A stretch of DNA of 64,000 bases from Limihaloglobus sulfuriphilus (GCF_001999965.1 NZ_CP019646.1:1674001-1738000), one strand, 5' to 3'; positions 37,086-46,539 are shown, counted from the stretch's first letter. A program made the numbers and translations. The notes: generated by a model from the letters alone, not told the origin.

Positions 37086-38009
37086 ATGATTAATAAAATA
37101 AAATCAATATTAATTTTCTGTCTTATAGCCTGCAGTGCAGTTACAGTTCAGGCAGCGACACTGGCTTACTGGAACTTCGAAGAAGGCAGCGGTCAGAATC
37201 TTACCGATATCAGTGGTAATACCATTCAAGAATTCATTAGAGGAACAAGCGCCTCAGATTGGATGGATCCTGAGTGGACCGAAGGTATCAAAGGCGATCA
37301 TGCACTGAAGTTTATGAAGCTCGCTGCTCCTGCCAACGGAGGGGTTTGCTCTTTCATTAATGGCTATGACCCTGTATTGTGCAGCAGAGCTCTTGTTGCT
37401 ACGGGCAGTTTTACAGTAGAAGCTTTCATTAAAATTGATGTAATGCCTGCAGATGGTTATACAGATGCCCGTTATATCGTTTCCCTGTGCGACAACAGTG
37501 GTACGTATGCAAGCTACTGGAACTACGCAATAAGGCTCAGAACTGCAGGTACTGACACATTCGTAGAAGGTCTTTCCAGGGCTAAAGACGGCTCATGGCC
37601 GACTGTTACTTCAACTGTTGCTCTTTCGACAGGTGTCGAGTATTATGTCGCCTTTTCGTACAATGCCGATACAATGGAAGCTAAGATATGGGTTGATAAC
37701 AATACTGACACTTCGACCTTTGCTCAGCAACCTATCAGTACTGATCTGACAAGCCCAATGTTTACGATCGGTGCCAGAAGACCTTCTTCAAGCTATTCCG
37801 CTTTCTTCGAAGGTGTTATTGATGATGTTAGAGTCAGCGATACTGTTCTTACAACTCAAGAGATGCTTTCCTATGGCTGCGGATCAATAGGATATGATCC
37901 AATGGACTTCAATCAAGACTGTAGAGTGGATATGGCAGATTTGGCTGAGTTTGCAAAAATGTGGGGCAATTGTTCGATTCCTTATCTTGAGGGTTGCGAT
38001 CAGTACTGA
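37086..38009 (+). CDS. Secreted LamG protein with dockerin-like tail
   Basis: The 307-residue protein has a signal peptide (about 1-24), one LamG domain (about 25-262) and the tail C-G-S-I-G-Y-D-P-M-D-F-N-Q-D-C-R-V-D. The domain is a close paralogue of the second domain in the upstream gene and of the protein at 40427-41293 ('FIRGTSAS', 'SYWNY', 'FTIGAR'). The gap to the upstream gene is 56 bp, so the two are probably one transcript. Confidence 0.86.
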   Translation: MINKIKSILIFCLIACSAVTVQAATLAYWNFEEGSGQNLTDISGNTIQEFIRGTSASDWMDPEWTEGIKGDHALKFMKLAAPANGGVCSFINGYDPVLCSRALVATGSFTVEAFIKIDVMPADGYTDARYIVSLCDNSGTYASYWNYAIRLRTAGTDTFVEGLSRAKDGSWPTVTSTVALSTGVEYYVAFSYNADTMEAKIWVDNNTDTSTFAQQPISTDLTSPMFTIGARRPSSSYSAFFEGVIDDVRVSDTVLTTQEMLSYGCGSIGYDPMDFNQDCRVDMADLAEFAKMWGNCSIPYLEGCDQY

Positions 38010-38089
38010 TATTTAAGAAAGTTTTTAATATAAGCAATTAAGACCGAATGACCAAAATTACTGTCGTTTGCAGTCTTTTGTTGATGGCA

Positions 38090-38173
38090 CCGCCAAAAGT
38101 CAGAAAGCACCGAAAACATCTTCGTTTTCAACTGATTAACGTTGTTTATGTTGTCAACTCAGGCTTTTGGCGG
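38090..38173 (+). other. Structured intergenic region (long-range stem with inner hairpin)
   Basis: CCGCCAAAAG (38090-38099) pairs perfectly with CTTTTGGCGG (38164-38173). Inside lies a small GAAAAC/GTTTTC hairpin. It sits 75 bases before the start of the sialidase-like gene and could be a leader/attenuator, a terminator of the preceding gene or a small mobile repeat. There is no long T-run. Confidence 0.4.
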
Positions 38174-38247
38174 TAGCGTCTTTGTTGGATTGCTCTAATG
38201 CGTATTAAGGTTCATATTTCTACAGGTCTATAGCTTTCGAGGTGATA

Positions 38248-40269
38248 ATGTTAGAAAGAATTGGTGTGATTTTTTTGCTCCAACTCTGTTTTGCGGGCAG
38301 TTCATCGGCTGGAGTTTCTTATGAGTCCCTGATTCTAAGAGATGACCCAGTTTTATGGTGGCGTTTTGATTATCAACGATCGGTTGATGGTTCAGTTGCT
38401 TATGATGAAATCAGTAATTACAATAGTTATTATGATGGTAATACTTCTATTGTAACTGGCGGCATTGATGGCGGATGCGGATGGTTTAACGGCAACCTTG
38501 CCGGCGTTGAGCTTGGAAGTGAGCTCAGGAGCAGGCTTGATGCTTCTAAAGCAATTACGGTTGAAGCCTGGCTCAGGTGTGCAGACCTTCCGGCAAGTGG
38601 GGCAAGGCCAATCTTTGCTACCCGAATTAATGCCGCCTATGCGGGTATGGAAGTTATAATTGTCAATGCAGGCGGTTCCTGTAGAATTCAAGTTGGTGCA
38701 AGAAGTACACTTTCGGATTCCTATCAGACGGCCTATGCACCTTTTGACAGTCTGGGGCAGTGGAATCATCTGGTTTGTGTTAGCGACTTTGCCAATGGAA
38801 AGGTCATTATATACCTCAATGGCCAAGAGGTAACAGAAACCTCTGTACAATTCGGAAGCAGACTTTATGAAGTTGGCGCTGCGGTAACACAAACCGATCA
38901 AATCGCCAGAGACTGTTCTCTGAATAACTTTTATAGGGGATGGCTTGATGAGGTTGCTGTTTATAACAGAGCTCTTAACAGCTTTGAAGTATTAGAACAT
39001 TACCGTGCTGCAATTGCTGAAGAACCTGCATGTCTTTGGGTTTCTCAAGCTTTTTCAGCTAGCACATATAAAGATGTTTTCTATGGTTCGCCGAGCCTGG
39101 CTATATTGCCAGATGGTACCATGATTGCAAGCCATGATTACTTTGGTGACGGTGTTGCCCTGTGGGATCCGACTGAACGCTGGCGGACAGCTATCAGCAA
39201 ATCCGTAGATGGTGGAAATAACTGGGTGGAGCTTGCTGTCGTTAACCGTATTTACTGGGCAAGTTTGTTTGAGCATAATGGGGATATTTACCTTTTAGGC
39301 GTTAATAAACCCTCGGGCAGTATTGTAATATCAAAAAGTTCCGATGAAGGGCTAACGTGGTCGTTGGCTTATAATAACAACACGGGTCTGCTTTTCTCGG
39401 GTGGTTTTGACCAAACACCGCCAAACTACACTACAGGCTCCGCAACTATATTAAAGCATAACGGCAGAGTGTATCGTTCGTTTGAAGACAGGGTTTACAA
39501 TAGCCAGACTATAGGCCAATTTAAGGCTCTTGTTGTTTCTGCAGACCTTAATAGTGATTTGCTAAACTCAAGTAATTGGACGATGAGCAACAAGGTAGAA
39601 TACAACCTTGCTGATACTCCGCCGGAGTGGGGGGCGACCCTGCCTTGCTGGCTTGAGGGGAGTATGACAGTTGATACCGATGGCCAGTTGTGGCTTGTTG
39701 AGCGTTTCAACTCGTATCCTACGACCGATAAAGCAGCACTTTTAAAACTTAGCAGTGATGGCACTGTGTTAGAGTGGGACGTTAATGCCCCTGATGCTGG
39801 TTTTATTGATATGCCCGGCGGGATGCACATGTTTACAACCCGCTACGACAGTCAAATAGGCCTGCACCTGGCACTTGTCAACAATAATACTGACTCGTCT
39901 GGCGATAAGCCTCAACAGCGAAATACGCTTTCTTTGGTTTCTTCGGAAAATCTCATCCACTGGCGGCACATTGCCACAATACTTCAAGACGACTCGCTCC
40001 TTAGTTGGGAAGATTCCGTGGCTCTTGCAGGCTTTCAATATGTTGAATGGCTTTTTGATGGTGATGATATTGTTTTTGTTTCTCGCACAGCTTATGATGG
40101 TGCAATGAGTTATCATGATAGCAATCGTATTACATTCCACAGAATTGAAAACTACCAGCGTCTATTCACGAACTGCGGAAACTGGGGTTATGATCCCATG
40201 GATTTTAATTTTGATTGTATCGTTAATTTGAAAGATTTTTTTGAGTTCGATTCTCACTGGTTAAATTAA
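38248..40269 (+). CDS. Sialidase-like propeller with LamG domain and dockerin-like tail
   Basis: I chose the ATG at 38248, preceded by GAGGTGA. The 673-residue protein has a signal peptide, a LamG domain (about 25-250) and a sialidase-like six-bladed propeller (about 260-630) with Asp-box-type repeats S-V-D-G-G-N-N-W (about 319) and S-S-D-E-G-L-T-W (about 363). The tail is C-G-N-W-G-Y-D-P-M-D-F-N-F-D-C-I-V-N. The catalytic Arg triad and Tyr/Glu pair of true sialidases could not be assigned with confidence, so the substrate is open. An aldolase of the N-acetylneuraminate-lyase/DHDPS family lies two genes on. Confidence 0.8.
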   Translation: MLERIGVIFLLQLCFAGSSSAGVSYESLILRDDPVLWWRFDYQRSVDGSVAYDEISNYNSYYDGNTSIVTGGIDGGCGWFNGNLAGVELGSELRSRLDASKAITVEAWLRCADLPASGARPIFATRINAAYAGMEVIIVNAGGSCRIQVGARSTLSDSYQTAYAPFDSLGQWNHLVCVSDFANGKVIIYLNGQEVTETSVQFGSRLYEVGAAVTQTDQIARDCSLNNFYRGWLDEVAVYNRALNSFEVLEHYRAAIAEEPACLWVSQAFSASTYKDVFYGSPSLAILPDGTMIASHDYFGDGVALWDPTERWRTAISKSVDGGNNWVELAVVNRIYWASLFEHNGDIYLLGVNKPSGSIVISKSSDEGLTWSLAYNNNTGLLFSGGFDQTPPNYTTGSATILKHNGRVYRSFEDRVYNSQTIGQFKALVVSADLNSDLLNSSNWTMSNKVEYNLADTPPEWGATLPCWLEGSMTVDTDGQLWLVERFNSYPTTDKAALLKLSSDGTVLEWDVNAPDAGFIDMPGGMHMFTTRYDSQIGLHLALVNNNTDSSGDKPQQRNTLSLVSSENLIHWRHIATILQDDSLLSWEDSVALAGFQYVEWLFDGDDIVFVSRTAYDGAMSYHDSNRITFHRIENYQRLFTNCGNWGYDPMDFNFDCIVNLKDFFEFDSHWLN

Positions 40270-40426
40270 TCAGAATAATCAATCGGGATTATTTTAAATA
40301 TAGCGATTATTCGCAAAAATTTGTTTATGTTTTAGTGTTTTATAATCAAGTGTTTAAGATTGGGTGTGTTACCCAAAATTAATACCGTAAGTTTTTTTAA
40401 ATTAATTTTTTTGAAAGGAAATTGAA

Positions 40427-41293
40427 ATGAGAAAAGAAACAAAGTTGCTAGTGGTTAGTTGTTTGTTGGTTATTGTATTAAGCAGTGCTGCTTCTTACGC
40501 TGCCACACTTGCTTATTGGAAATTTGATGAAGGTGCCGCTGATAGTCAGCTCTTAGCTGATTCAACAGGCAATACCACGAATGAGTTTATACGAGGTACC
40601 AGTGCTTCAGGCTTTATGGACCCAACCTGGACAGCAGGGATTAAGGGCGATTCAGCTCTGCATTTTGAGCGTTTATCTGCTTTTCCCAATGGTCAGGTTG
40701 CTTCATTTATTAATGGTTATGACCCAGAACTAAACAGTTCAGCGTTAATTTCCTCAAGTTTTACAGTTGAAGCTTTTATTAATATGGACACTCTTCCTGA
40801 CGAAGGTTATAGTGCTGTTCGGTATGTCGTTTCATTATGTGATCGTTCCGGAACTTATGCCAGTTATTGGAACTATTCCATTCGCATGCGTACTGCAGAT
40901 GGCAAAACCTATGCCGAGGGCAATTCCAGAGCAGCCGATGGCTCATGGCCTACCGTAACATCAAGCGTTGCCTTAGACGCAGGAGTTAACTATTATCTCG
41001 CGTATTCGTATGATGATACCACGGGTGAGGCGACTATTTGGGTTGATGAGCATTCAGATAGTGTCACTTTCACTAGTGCTCCAATAAGTAACGCCTTAGA
41101 GCATCCAATGTTTACAATAGGTGCCAGGGCTCCTTCAACAAGTTACTCAGCCTTCTTTGACGGAGTCATTGATGATGTAAGAATAAGTGACACAGCTTTA
41201 ACTCAGAGTGAGCTCTTAGTACCTGAACCAACTACAGCGGCAATTCTTCTGTTTGGAGGAATTTCATTGTTGCGTAAAAAGAAACAGATTTAA
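40427..41293 (+). CDS. Secreted LamG protein with PEP-CTERM tail
   Basis: The 288-residue protein has a signal peptide (about 1-25), one LamG domain (about 26-262) and L-V-P-E-P-T followed by a hydrophobic helix and K-K-K, the PEP-CTERM signal. The LamG domain is a close paralogue of those at 35365-38009, but the tail is different, so the same binding module is directed to two surface-attachment routes. GAAAGGAAA lies before the ATG. Confidence 0.88.
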   Translation: MRKETKLLVVSCLLVIVLSSAASYAATLAYWKFDEGAADSQLLADSTGNTTNEFIRGTSASGFMDPTWTAGIKGDSALHFERLSAFPNGQVASFINGYDPELNSSALISSSFTVEAFINMDTLPDEGYSAVRYVVSLCDRSGTYASYWNYSIRMRTADGKTYAEGNSRAADGSWPTVTSSVALDAGVNYYLAYSYDDTTGEATIWVDEHSDSVTFTSAPISNALEHPMFTIGARAPSTSYSAFFDGVIDDVRISDTALTQSELLVPEPTTAAILLFGGISLLRKKKQI

Positions 41294-41304
41294 CGTTAAA
41301 TTTT

Positions 41305-41346
41305 ATAGATGCCCTGAAGAAATGATAAATACTTTGGGGCATCTAT
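41305..41346 (+). terminator. Hairpin downstream of LamG/PEP-CTERM gene
   Basis: ATAGATGCCC (41305-41314) pairs perfectly with GGGCATCTAT (41337-41346). Only a weak U-rich tail follows (TGAAAATCAT), so termination is possible but not certain. Confidence 0.4.
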
Positions 41347-41398
41347 TGAAAATCATAATGAAACAACCATAAAATATTTATCTGAACTGAACCTCAAA

Positions 41399-42409
41399 AT
41401 GATTTATCAAACGCTTAGTGACGGTCTGTATCCTGTAGCACTTACCCCTCTTGACGAAACAAAATCCATTGACTGGAAAGGTCTTGAGCATTTAATTGAG
41501 TTTTATTTAAATTCAGGTGCATCGGGTTTGTTTGTCAATTGTGCGTCTAGTGAAGTACAATTTTTTAACAACAGACAAATGTTGGAAATTTCTGCGTTTG
41601 TGGTGAGACAAGTAAATTTCAGAAAGCCTGTTTTATCCGGTGCAATATTGCAAGATAAAATTCCAAACCAGGCAAATTTTATCAAAGAGATTATGGACAC
41701 AGGTGTTGACGTTGCTGTCATTTCCGCCAATCAAATAGCTGCTCTGCATGAGGATGATTCTCTCTGGCAATCAAAAGCGGAAAAGTTGTTACATTTAACA
41801 GATGGCGTACCTCTTGGTATATACGAGTGCCCGATACCCTATCATCGTCTTGTATCTACTAAGTTATATGGCTGGCTGGCCAAAACAGGTCGGTTCTCGT
41901 TTCACAAGGATACAAGTTGTGATATTTTAAAAATCAAAGAGAAACTGAATATTTCAAGAGATAGTAAACTAAAGTTCTTCAATGCACATATTGATACATT
42001 GTTAGATTCGCTTCAAGCAGGCGGAAATGGCTATAGTGGGATAATGTCCAATTTTTGTCCTAAGTTGTGCGCGATTTTGTGTGAGAAATTTAATAGTAAC
42101 CCAACAATTTCTTTTAGATTACAAAAATATTTATCAAATACAGAAAATCATATCTTAAGTATAAGTAACGCCTATCCTGCCGTCGGAAAACACTTTCTTA
42201 GGTGCAGGCAAGTTCCTATTAAACCTTTATGTAAAACCGATCAGCCTGAGTTGAGCAATTATCAGCTGCGTCAATTGTATGAGTTATCTAATGATATAAT
42301 TTTTCTGGAAAATTTAGATATACTAAATGAGGGACTGCCGTACTTGTCAACCAGCCATGAGACCAGGGTAAAATGGCAAATTTACTCTCATTTACCCTTT
42401 CGCAAGTGA
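41399..42409 (+). CDS. DHDPS/N-acetylneuraminate-lyase-family aldolase, C-terminus overwritten by IS end
   Basis: The first ~315 residues form a class I aldolase barrel: Y-E-C-P-I-P-Y holds the family Tyr and F-S-F-H-K-D-T-S the Schiff-base Lys. The usual G-T-T-G-E pyruvate-carboxylate loop reads C-A-S-S-E. The family includes DHDPS, sialic acid aldolase and KDG aldolase. From base 42344 the frame runs into an IS end and adds about 20 foreign residues before a stop. The core may still fold. It lies near the sialidase-like gene. Confidence 0.75.
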   Translation: MIYQTLSDGLYPVALTPLDETKSIDWKGLEHLIEFYLNSGASGLFVNCASSEVQFFNNRQMLEISAFVVRQVNFRKPVLSGAILQDKIPNQANFIKEIMDTGVDVAVISANQIAALHEDDSLWQSKAEKLLHLTDGVPLGIYECPIPYHRLVSTKLYGWLAKTGRFSFHKDTSCDILKIKEKLNISRDSKLKFFNAHIDTLLDSLQAGGNGYSGIMSNFCPKLCAILCEKFNSNPTISFRLQKYLSNTENHILSISNAYPAVGKHFLRCRQVPIKPLCKTDQPELSNYQLRQLYELSNDIIFLENLDILNEGLPYLSTSHETRVKWQIYSHLPFRK

Positions 42410-42558
42410 ATAGAATTCTTGGGTACCTCAGTTTTATGAGACCTGTTGTAGTGTCAAGCAACCGTGGGACCGCCGCAAAACGTCGTAATTAGCTTCATTT
42501 AACCTTTCGCAAGTGAATCGAATAACAGATTAGCTCGGTTTAGTGAGACCTGTTGTAC
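42344..42558. repeat. Stack of two solo right ends of rve-type IS
   Basis: Right ends related to that at 42559 begin at 42344 (TTGTCAACC after GTAC) and about 42451 (TGTCAAGCAACCGTGGGACC). Each keeps the first ~90 bases, with CATTTAACCTTTCGCAAGTG-like blocks. The second and third ends are both preceded by a GAGACCTGTTGTA sequence. The array points to repeated insertion at or beside existing ends. Confidence 0.7.
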
Positions 42559-42767
42559 TTGTCAACCACTCATGAGACCGCTGAAAAACTCCAGATTTAG
42601 CCCTATTTGCTCTTTCACAAGTTTATATAATTTGATAGTTTGACAAAATTTGCAGGACAATTGTAAGCCAATCGGGACAAAATTTAGGCTTAAAAATCGC
42701 TCATTTTCTGTGTCAGGACGTACATTACCCACTGTTCATTGGTACTGACCTATGAATTTGAAGAATA

Positions 42768-43451
42768 TCAACCAGCTTTTTTCAGCCGGTAGCCGGTGAT
42801 TCTGGCCTGGCGGAAATAGCGTATTTCAATCTCGGTTGGCACAGACTTGGCGTCGCGTGGAGGTGCCTCTGGCAAGTTACTGAAAAAGACATCATCAGGG
42901 CGATTTCCGTCTAAAGCCATATGCGGCCTCCAGGAATTGTACCAAACCTGGAATTCATTGCATAAACCATGCAGATGGTCGATGCCTCTGATGATAGGAA
43001 CATGATTGAGCCATTCTGATTTTAGGGTTAAATTTGCTCTTTCAGTTACAGAAATCGAACCTTTCTTTCCGATAGCTCCAAGCCTGTGTTTTATATGGTT
43101 GTTATTCTTCAGGCACTCTTCGAAAGCTTCACTTATAAAAGCACTTCCCTGGTCAGATATGATGTGCTTTGGTGAACCATACTTTTCTATGGCTTCTTCA
43201 ATCGCATTGATTACCCAGCCGGCATTGGGCCCTTCCAGCGGCACTGCAGCCATGATTTTGCGTGAAAAATGATCGATTACAACTACTACATGCACCTCTA
43301 ATAAGCCCCATTTATAGACAATTGTAGTATCAATTGACCAGACATGGTTTGGGTACCAGGCAGGGATTGAACGGGCTTCGGTTTCATCTTCTGTTTTCTT
43401 TGGTTTGGATGCTTTACGTGGCTTTTTTCTCGGTTCCGGCCTGTTAAGAAT
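42768..43451 (-). pseudogene. rve-type transposase, C-terminal part (split by IS30)
   Basis: This frame encodes I-L-N-R-P-E-P-R-K-K, 'HVWSIDTTIVYKWG', D in 'ISDQGSAFIS', E in 'VTERANLTLKSEW' and the C-terminus ending G-Y-R-L-K-K-A-G. It continues the N-terminal part at 44571-45093 once the IS30 and its duplication are removed. No other stop or frameshift was seen, so the disruption is recent. Confidence 0.88.
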
Positions 43452-44570
43452 AGCGGATTCAACTCATAAGTGCAATTAAGTCGCCAAAATTGTGGTGAGC
43501 TGGTATACTCTCTCACTGAATTATGGTGACCTCAACGAAAGGAACACTTATGAGAGCGTACAAGCAGCTCACCGAAGACGATCGTATCGAAATATATGCC
43601 ATGAAGCAAGCAGGAAATCAACAAAAACAAATAGCTGCGGCGTTGGGCGTTTCTCCCAGCACGATCAGCAGGGAACTGGCCCGCAATACAGGTCTGCGGG
43701 GCTATCGCCCTAAGCAGGCCCAGCAAAAGGCTTTATATCGACGGATGGCCGCCCGTAAAGCAGTCAAAATGAAGCCGGAGACGATAGAATACATTGAATC
43801 CCGCCTCCGGCAGCAACATTCGCCGGAGCAGATCGCAAAACGCATGAAAACCGATCCCCACTGGCAGGGGCCGGCCGTCAGTCATGAGCGGATTTACCAG
43901 CACATTTGGCAGGATAAAGCCCGGGGAGAAACCCTGTATACCCATCTGCGGATTGCCGGGACCAAACAAAGAAGAAAACGAAGAAACAGCCGGGACCGGC
44001 GTGGAACGATCAAAAACAGGGTTGGTATCGAAAAACGCCCACCGGTTGTAGAGAGAAAAAACCGCATCGGGGACTGGGAAGGCGACACCGTCGTGGGGAA
44101 AAACCATCAGGGAGCCCTGGTAACCCTGGTTGACCGCAAAAGCAAGCTGACGCTGATCGGTAAGGTAGATCGTTATACCGCCGAAGCGGTTGAACGGACC
44201 ATTATCGCCCTGATCGGCACGCTGCCCCGACGAACCTATACACTGACAGTGGACAATGGCAAAGAATTTTCAAACCATGAATCTATTGCCCATAACCTTA
44301 AAATTAAGGTCTTCTTTGCCGATCCCTACAGTGCATGGCAGCGGGGCTTGAATGAGAATACCAATGGCTTGATCCGTCAGTATGTACCAAAAGGAAGTGA
44401 CATCCGAATGCTGACCAATCAGAAGATTGAGCACATAATGAATCGACTGAATAATCGACCCAGAAAATCTCTTGGATTTTTAACCCCAAATGAAGTATTC
44501 TATAAGAGGAAAAAACTAACAGGATAACAAAACAGGATTTAACTTAATTGCACTTGGGAGTTGAATCCGC
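43452..44570 (+). mobile_element. IS30-family insertion sequence, copy 1 (1119 bp)
   Basis: The ends AGCGGATTCAACTCATAAG and the complement of GGGAGTTGAATCCGC are inverted repeats, and GAAT is duplicated at 43448-43451 and 44571-44574. The same 1119-bp length and end sequences occur in copy 2 at 55508-56626, and the two encoded transposases are identical. Confidence 0.92.
43550..44527 (+). CDS. IS30-family transposase, copy 1
   Basis: The 325-residue transposase starts at M-R-A-Y-K-Q with AAAGGAA upstream. It has the IS30 N-terminal helix-turn-helix ('QKQIAAALGVSPSTISREL') and a DDE core with D in 'IGDWEGDTVVG', D in 'TLTVDNGKEFSNHE' and E in 'GLNENTNGLIRQY'. It looks intact and active. Confidence 0.96.
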   Translation: MRAYKQLTEDDRIEIYAMKQAGNQQKQIAAALGVSPSTISRELARNTGLRGYRPKQAQQKALYRRMAARKAVKMKPETIEYIESRLRQQHSPEQIAKRMKTDPHWQGPAVSHERIYQHIWQDKARGETLYTHLRIAGTKQRRKRRNSRDRRGTIKNRVGIEKRPPVVERKNRIGDWEGDTVVGKNHQGALVTLVDRKSKLTLIGKVDRYTAEAVERTIIALIGTLPRRTYTLTVDNGKEFSNHESIAHNLKIKVFFADPYSAWQRGLNENTNGLIRQYVPKGSDIRMLTNQKIEHIMNRLNNRPRKSLGFLTPNEVFYKRKKLTG

Positions 44571-45093
44571 GAATGTTTCTGACAGTCGAGGCTGAGAGAA
44601 AAATACCCAGGAGTTTGAGCTGATTGGCAACTCTGAACCTGCCCCACCCTGCATTGGCTTTCGTTATCTGCCAGACCAGAGCAGCCAACTCGGCAGGTGT
44701 CATGTTTGCAGGGACAACTGCCTGAGCTTTTTCTTCTATATTCTTGAGCCAGCGATAGAGTGTTGACCTGGCAATTCCAAGATGCTCTTTCACCCTTCGT
44801 CTTGGTATCTGAAAGGTTTCCATATAGCAGAGAATAAACAGCTTCTCGCGAATAATATAGCGTTTTTTATTGTTCTGCTTTTTTAGGGCCTTCTGCAATA
44901 TGGATACCTGCGTCTCCAGCTGAGTAACCTTATCGCGTAGAAAGATGAGTTCTTTATCTTTTTCAGTAATATCCATCCCGGCAAGTCTTTTGAGGCTTCG
45001 TTCTCGAACCGTTCCAGAAAACCCTGCAGCAAGAACCGCGGCCTTCACAATCAACCTCACAGCAATGTTGATAATCTCTATTTTTTGGGACAT
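44571..45093 (-). pseudogene. rve-type transposase, N-terminal part (split by IS30)
   Basis: Residues from M-S-Q-K-I-E-I through 'FLSASTVRNI' match the N-terminal half of the transposase at 29223-30318, including the coiled-coil-like 'LRDKVTQLETQVSILQKAL' and the helix-turn-helix 'RRVKEHLGIARSTLYRWL'. After that the frame enters the IS30 end. Confidence 0.88.
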
Positions 45094-45246
45094 ATTGTTT
45101 TGCTCATAATGTTAATAATATTGCTAATTCGAAGTCTAATTATAGCATTTTGAGCCAAAACTTCAAACTCGTTTACTTTGTTCATAAGTTATTATGAATA
45201 AATGAGATAACATAGTTCCATAGGTGGCCCCATTAGTCATTGACAA

Positions 45247-45791
45247 GTACAGGTGGTCTCATTCGGCCTTGACAACTACAGCGGGTCCTACACCGGCTTA
45301 ATAAATAGAAAATCTCCAATAACCTTACAAACGGAATTGCTTAAATACATATTTATAAAGATTATCTTTGACAAAATCATTATATTAAGATAGTATACAT
45401 TATGATTTATGTTTTGATTTGGAAATGACTTCTATAAATTACAGAAGATGCCCTTTACTTAATATCAATATTCTCATCGCTATATTAAGGCCACAGCGAT
45501 GGGAAAAAGATGATGGAAAAATGTGTCAAAAAAGTTAGAAATCAGCATACATCATGTGTAGAGTATGCATTTTATTTTGTGATCACGAAAAGTTAAATTT
45601 ATGTAAAATACTGTTAAAAACACATAGCAAAAACTAATTTAGGTTTTGATTTCTTGCTTTAAACTTGTTTTAGAGTTTCTCTAAAAACGAACAGTAACTA
45701 TTGTAAACGTTAGTGCTATGATTATAATACGCTCTTTAATAATTGAATCACAGTAGAATCTAATTATACGGATTATACGGAATTTGTAAAT
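45247..45791. other. Non-coding stretch with solo IS ends
   Basis: A second left end of the rve-type IS (GGTGGTCTCATTCGGCC then TTGACAA, to 45275) follows directly after the GTAC of the first. CTTACAAACGGAATTGCT (45324-45341) is a solo end of the IS1182-like element found at 58843. The rest, AT-rich, shows no gene. Confidence 0.6.
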
Positions 45792-46393
45792 ATGAACGAA
45801 GCAGGACTTTTTTGACTGGCACGAACGTTTTGATGATCTTAATAATCCAGTTCGTGAAGAAACGATTTTTTCTACGTTCTGATAGATTTATCTGCAAAAA
45901 CGGCTTTTCTGCATAAAAGTTAACAAAAGCATTGTAAGGGCCTCAAAGCTGCGTAACATTTGTGATGATAATAAACAGATCAAAGAAGGTTATACTCCCG
46001 AAACCTGAAGGAGAACAGAAACTACAGAACGATACCGATACCAGGCAGTAAAAAACAGTTAGAAGAATTATGTTTACAAGAATCATATTCAGATAGATGT
46101 TTAGACCAAACTCATCCGTACCTATGATTTAACGATGCGGCAACTCATAAAAATCAGGTTTTGAGAAAGTTATCAAACGTAAGAATCAAGGTATCCATCC
46201 TAGTTCTAAAAACTCGCAGCCGGATTGAACACATCTTTCATGCCCAGGCCTAACGAGCGGGTAATCTGATCTTGCGACCTATTGGAACGGACAGAGAAGA
46301 AACGAAGTCGGGTTTCGAAGCCTGGCCTTTAATATAGACAGGTACAGCACGTTTATGCCAACATTACAGCCGGAAATGCTTCTGCAGGGCTAA
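45792..46393 (+). pseudogene. Decayed IS5-family transposase
   Basis: In shifting frames I read D-F-F-D-W-H-E-R-F-D-D-L-N-N-P, then a K-L-Q-N-D-T-D-T-R block, and near the end E-V-G-F-R-S-L-A-F-N-I-D-R-Y, which fit the start, middle and C-terminus of IS5-type transposases (compare the usual K-I-G-L-R-N-L-A-Y-N-M-D-R-Y). Several stops and frameshifts make it dead. Confidence 0.55.
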
Positions 46394-46505
46394 AAGCCTG
46401 TCCAGCACCGGCATTCAGGTACGAAATGTGCTTCGATAATAAGCTGAATAATAAGTTTTTTTACTGTGTGCAAGATTTTACAAAATAACGTTAACTTAAA
46501 TATTT

Positions 46506-46531
46506 GCCTCTGAAAGCATATTTTTAGAGGC
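46506..46531. promoter_or_regulatory. Inverted repeat before the GntR gene
   Basis: GCCTCT (46506-46511) pairs with AGAGGC (46526-46531), 8 bases before the ATG. It could be the regulator's own operator or a hairpin affecting translation. Confidence 0.35.
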
Positions 46532-46539
46532 TCCCTTTA

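Larger units (their letters stand above)
42559..45246 (-). mobile_element. rve-type insertion sequence interrupted by IS30
   Basis: Inverted ends TTGTCAACCACTCATGAGAC (42559) and CATTAGTCATTGACAA (to 45246) are flanked on both sides by GTAC (42555-42558 and 45247-45250), a likely 4-base target duplication. Without the IS30 insert the element is 1565 bp. It is a sister of the copy at 26229-30482. Confidence 0.8.

Noticed and set aside
42340-42600. Regularly spaced repeats that might look like a CRISPR array
   Set aside because: There are only three diverged units, ~105 bases apart, and each is an IS end extending well beyond the repeat. No cas gene is present.
43733-44107. Long antisense open frame inside IS30, repeated exactly at 55789-56163
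   Set aside because: It is repeated only because the IS30 is duplicated. It is a mirror of the transposase gene, with no family match or ribosome-binding site.
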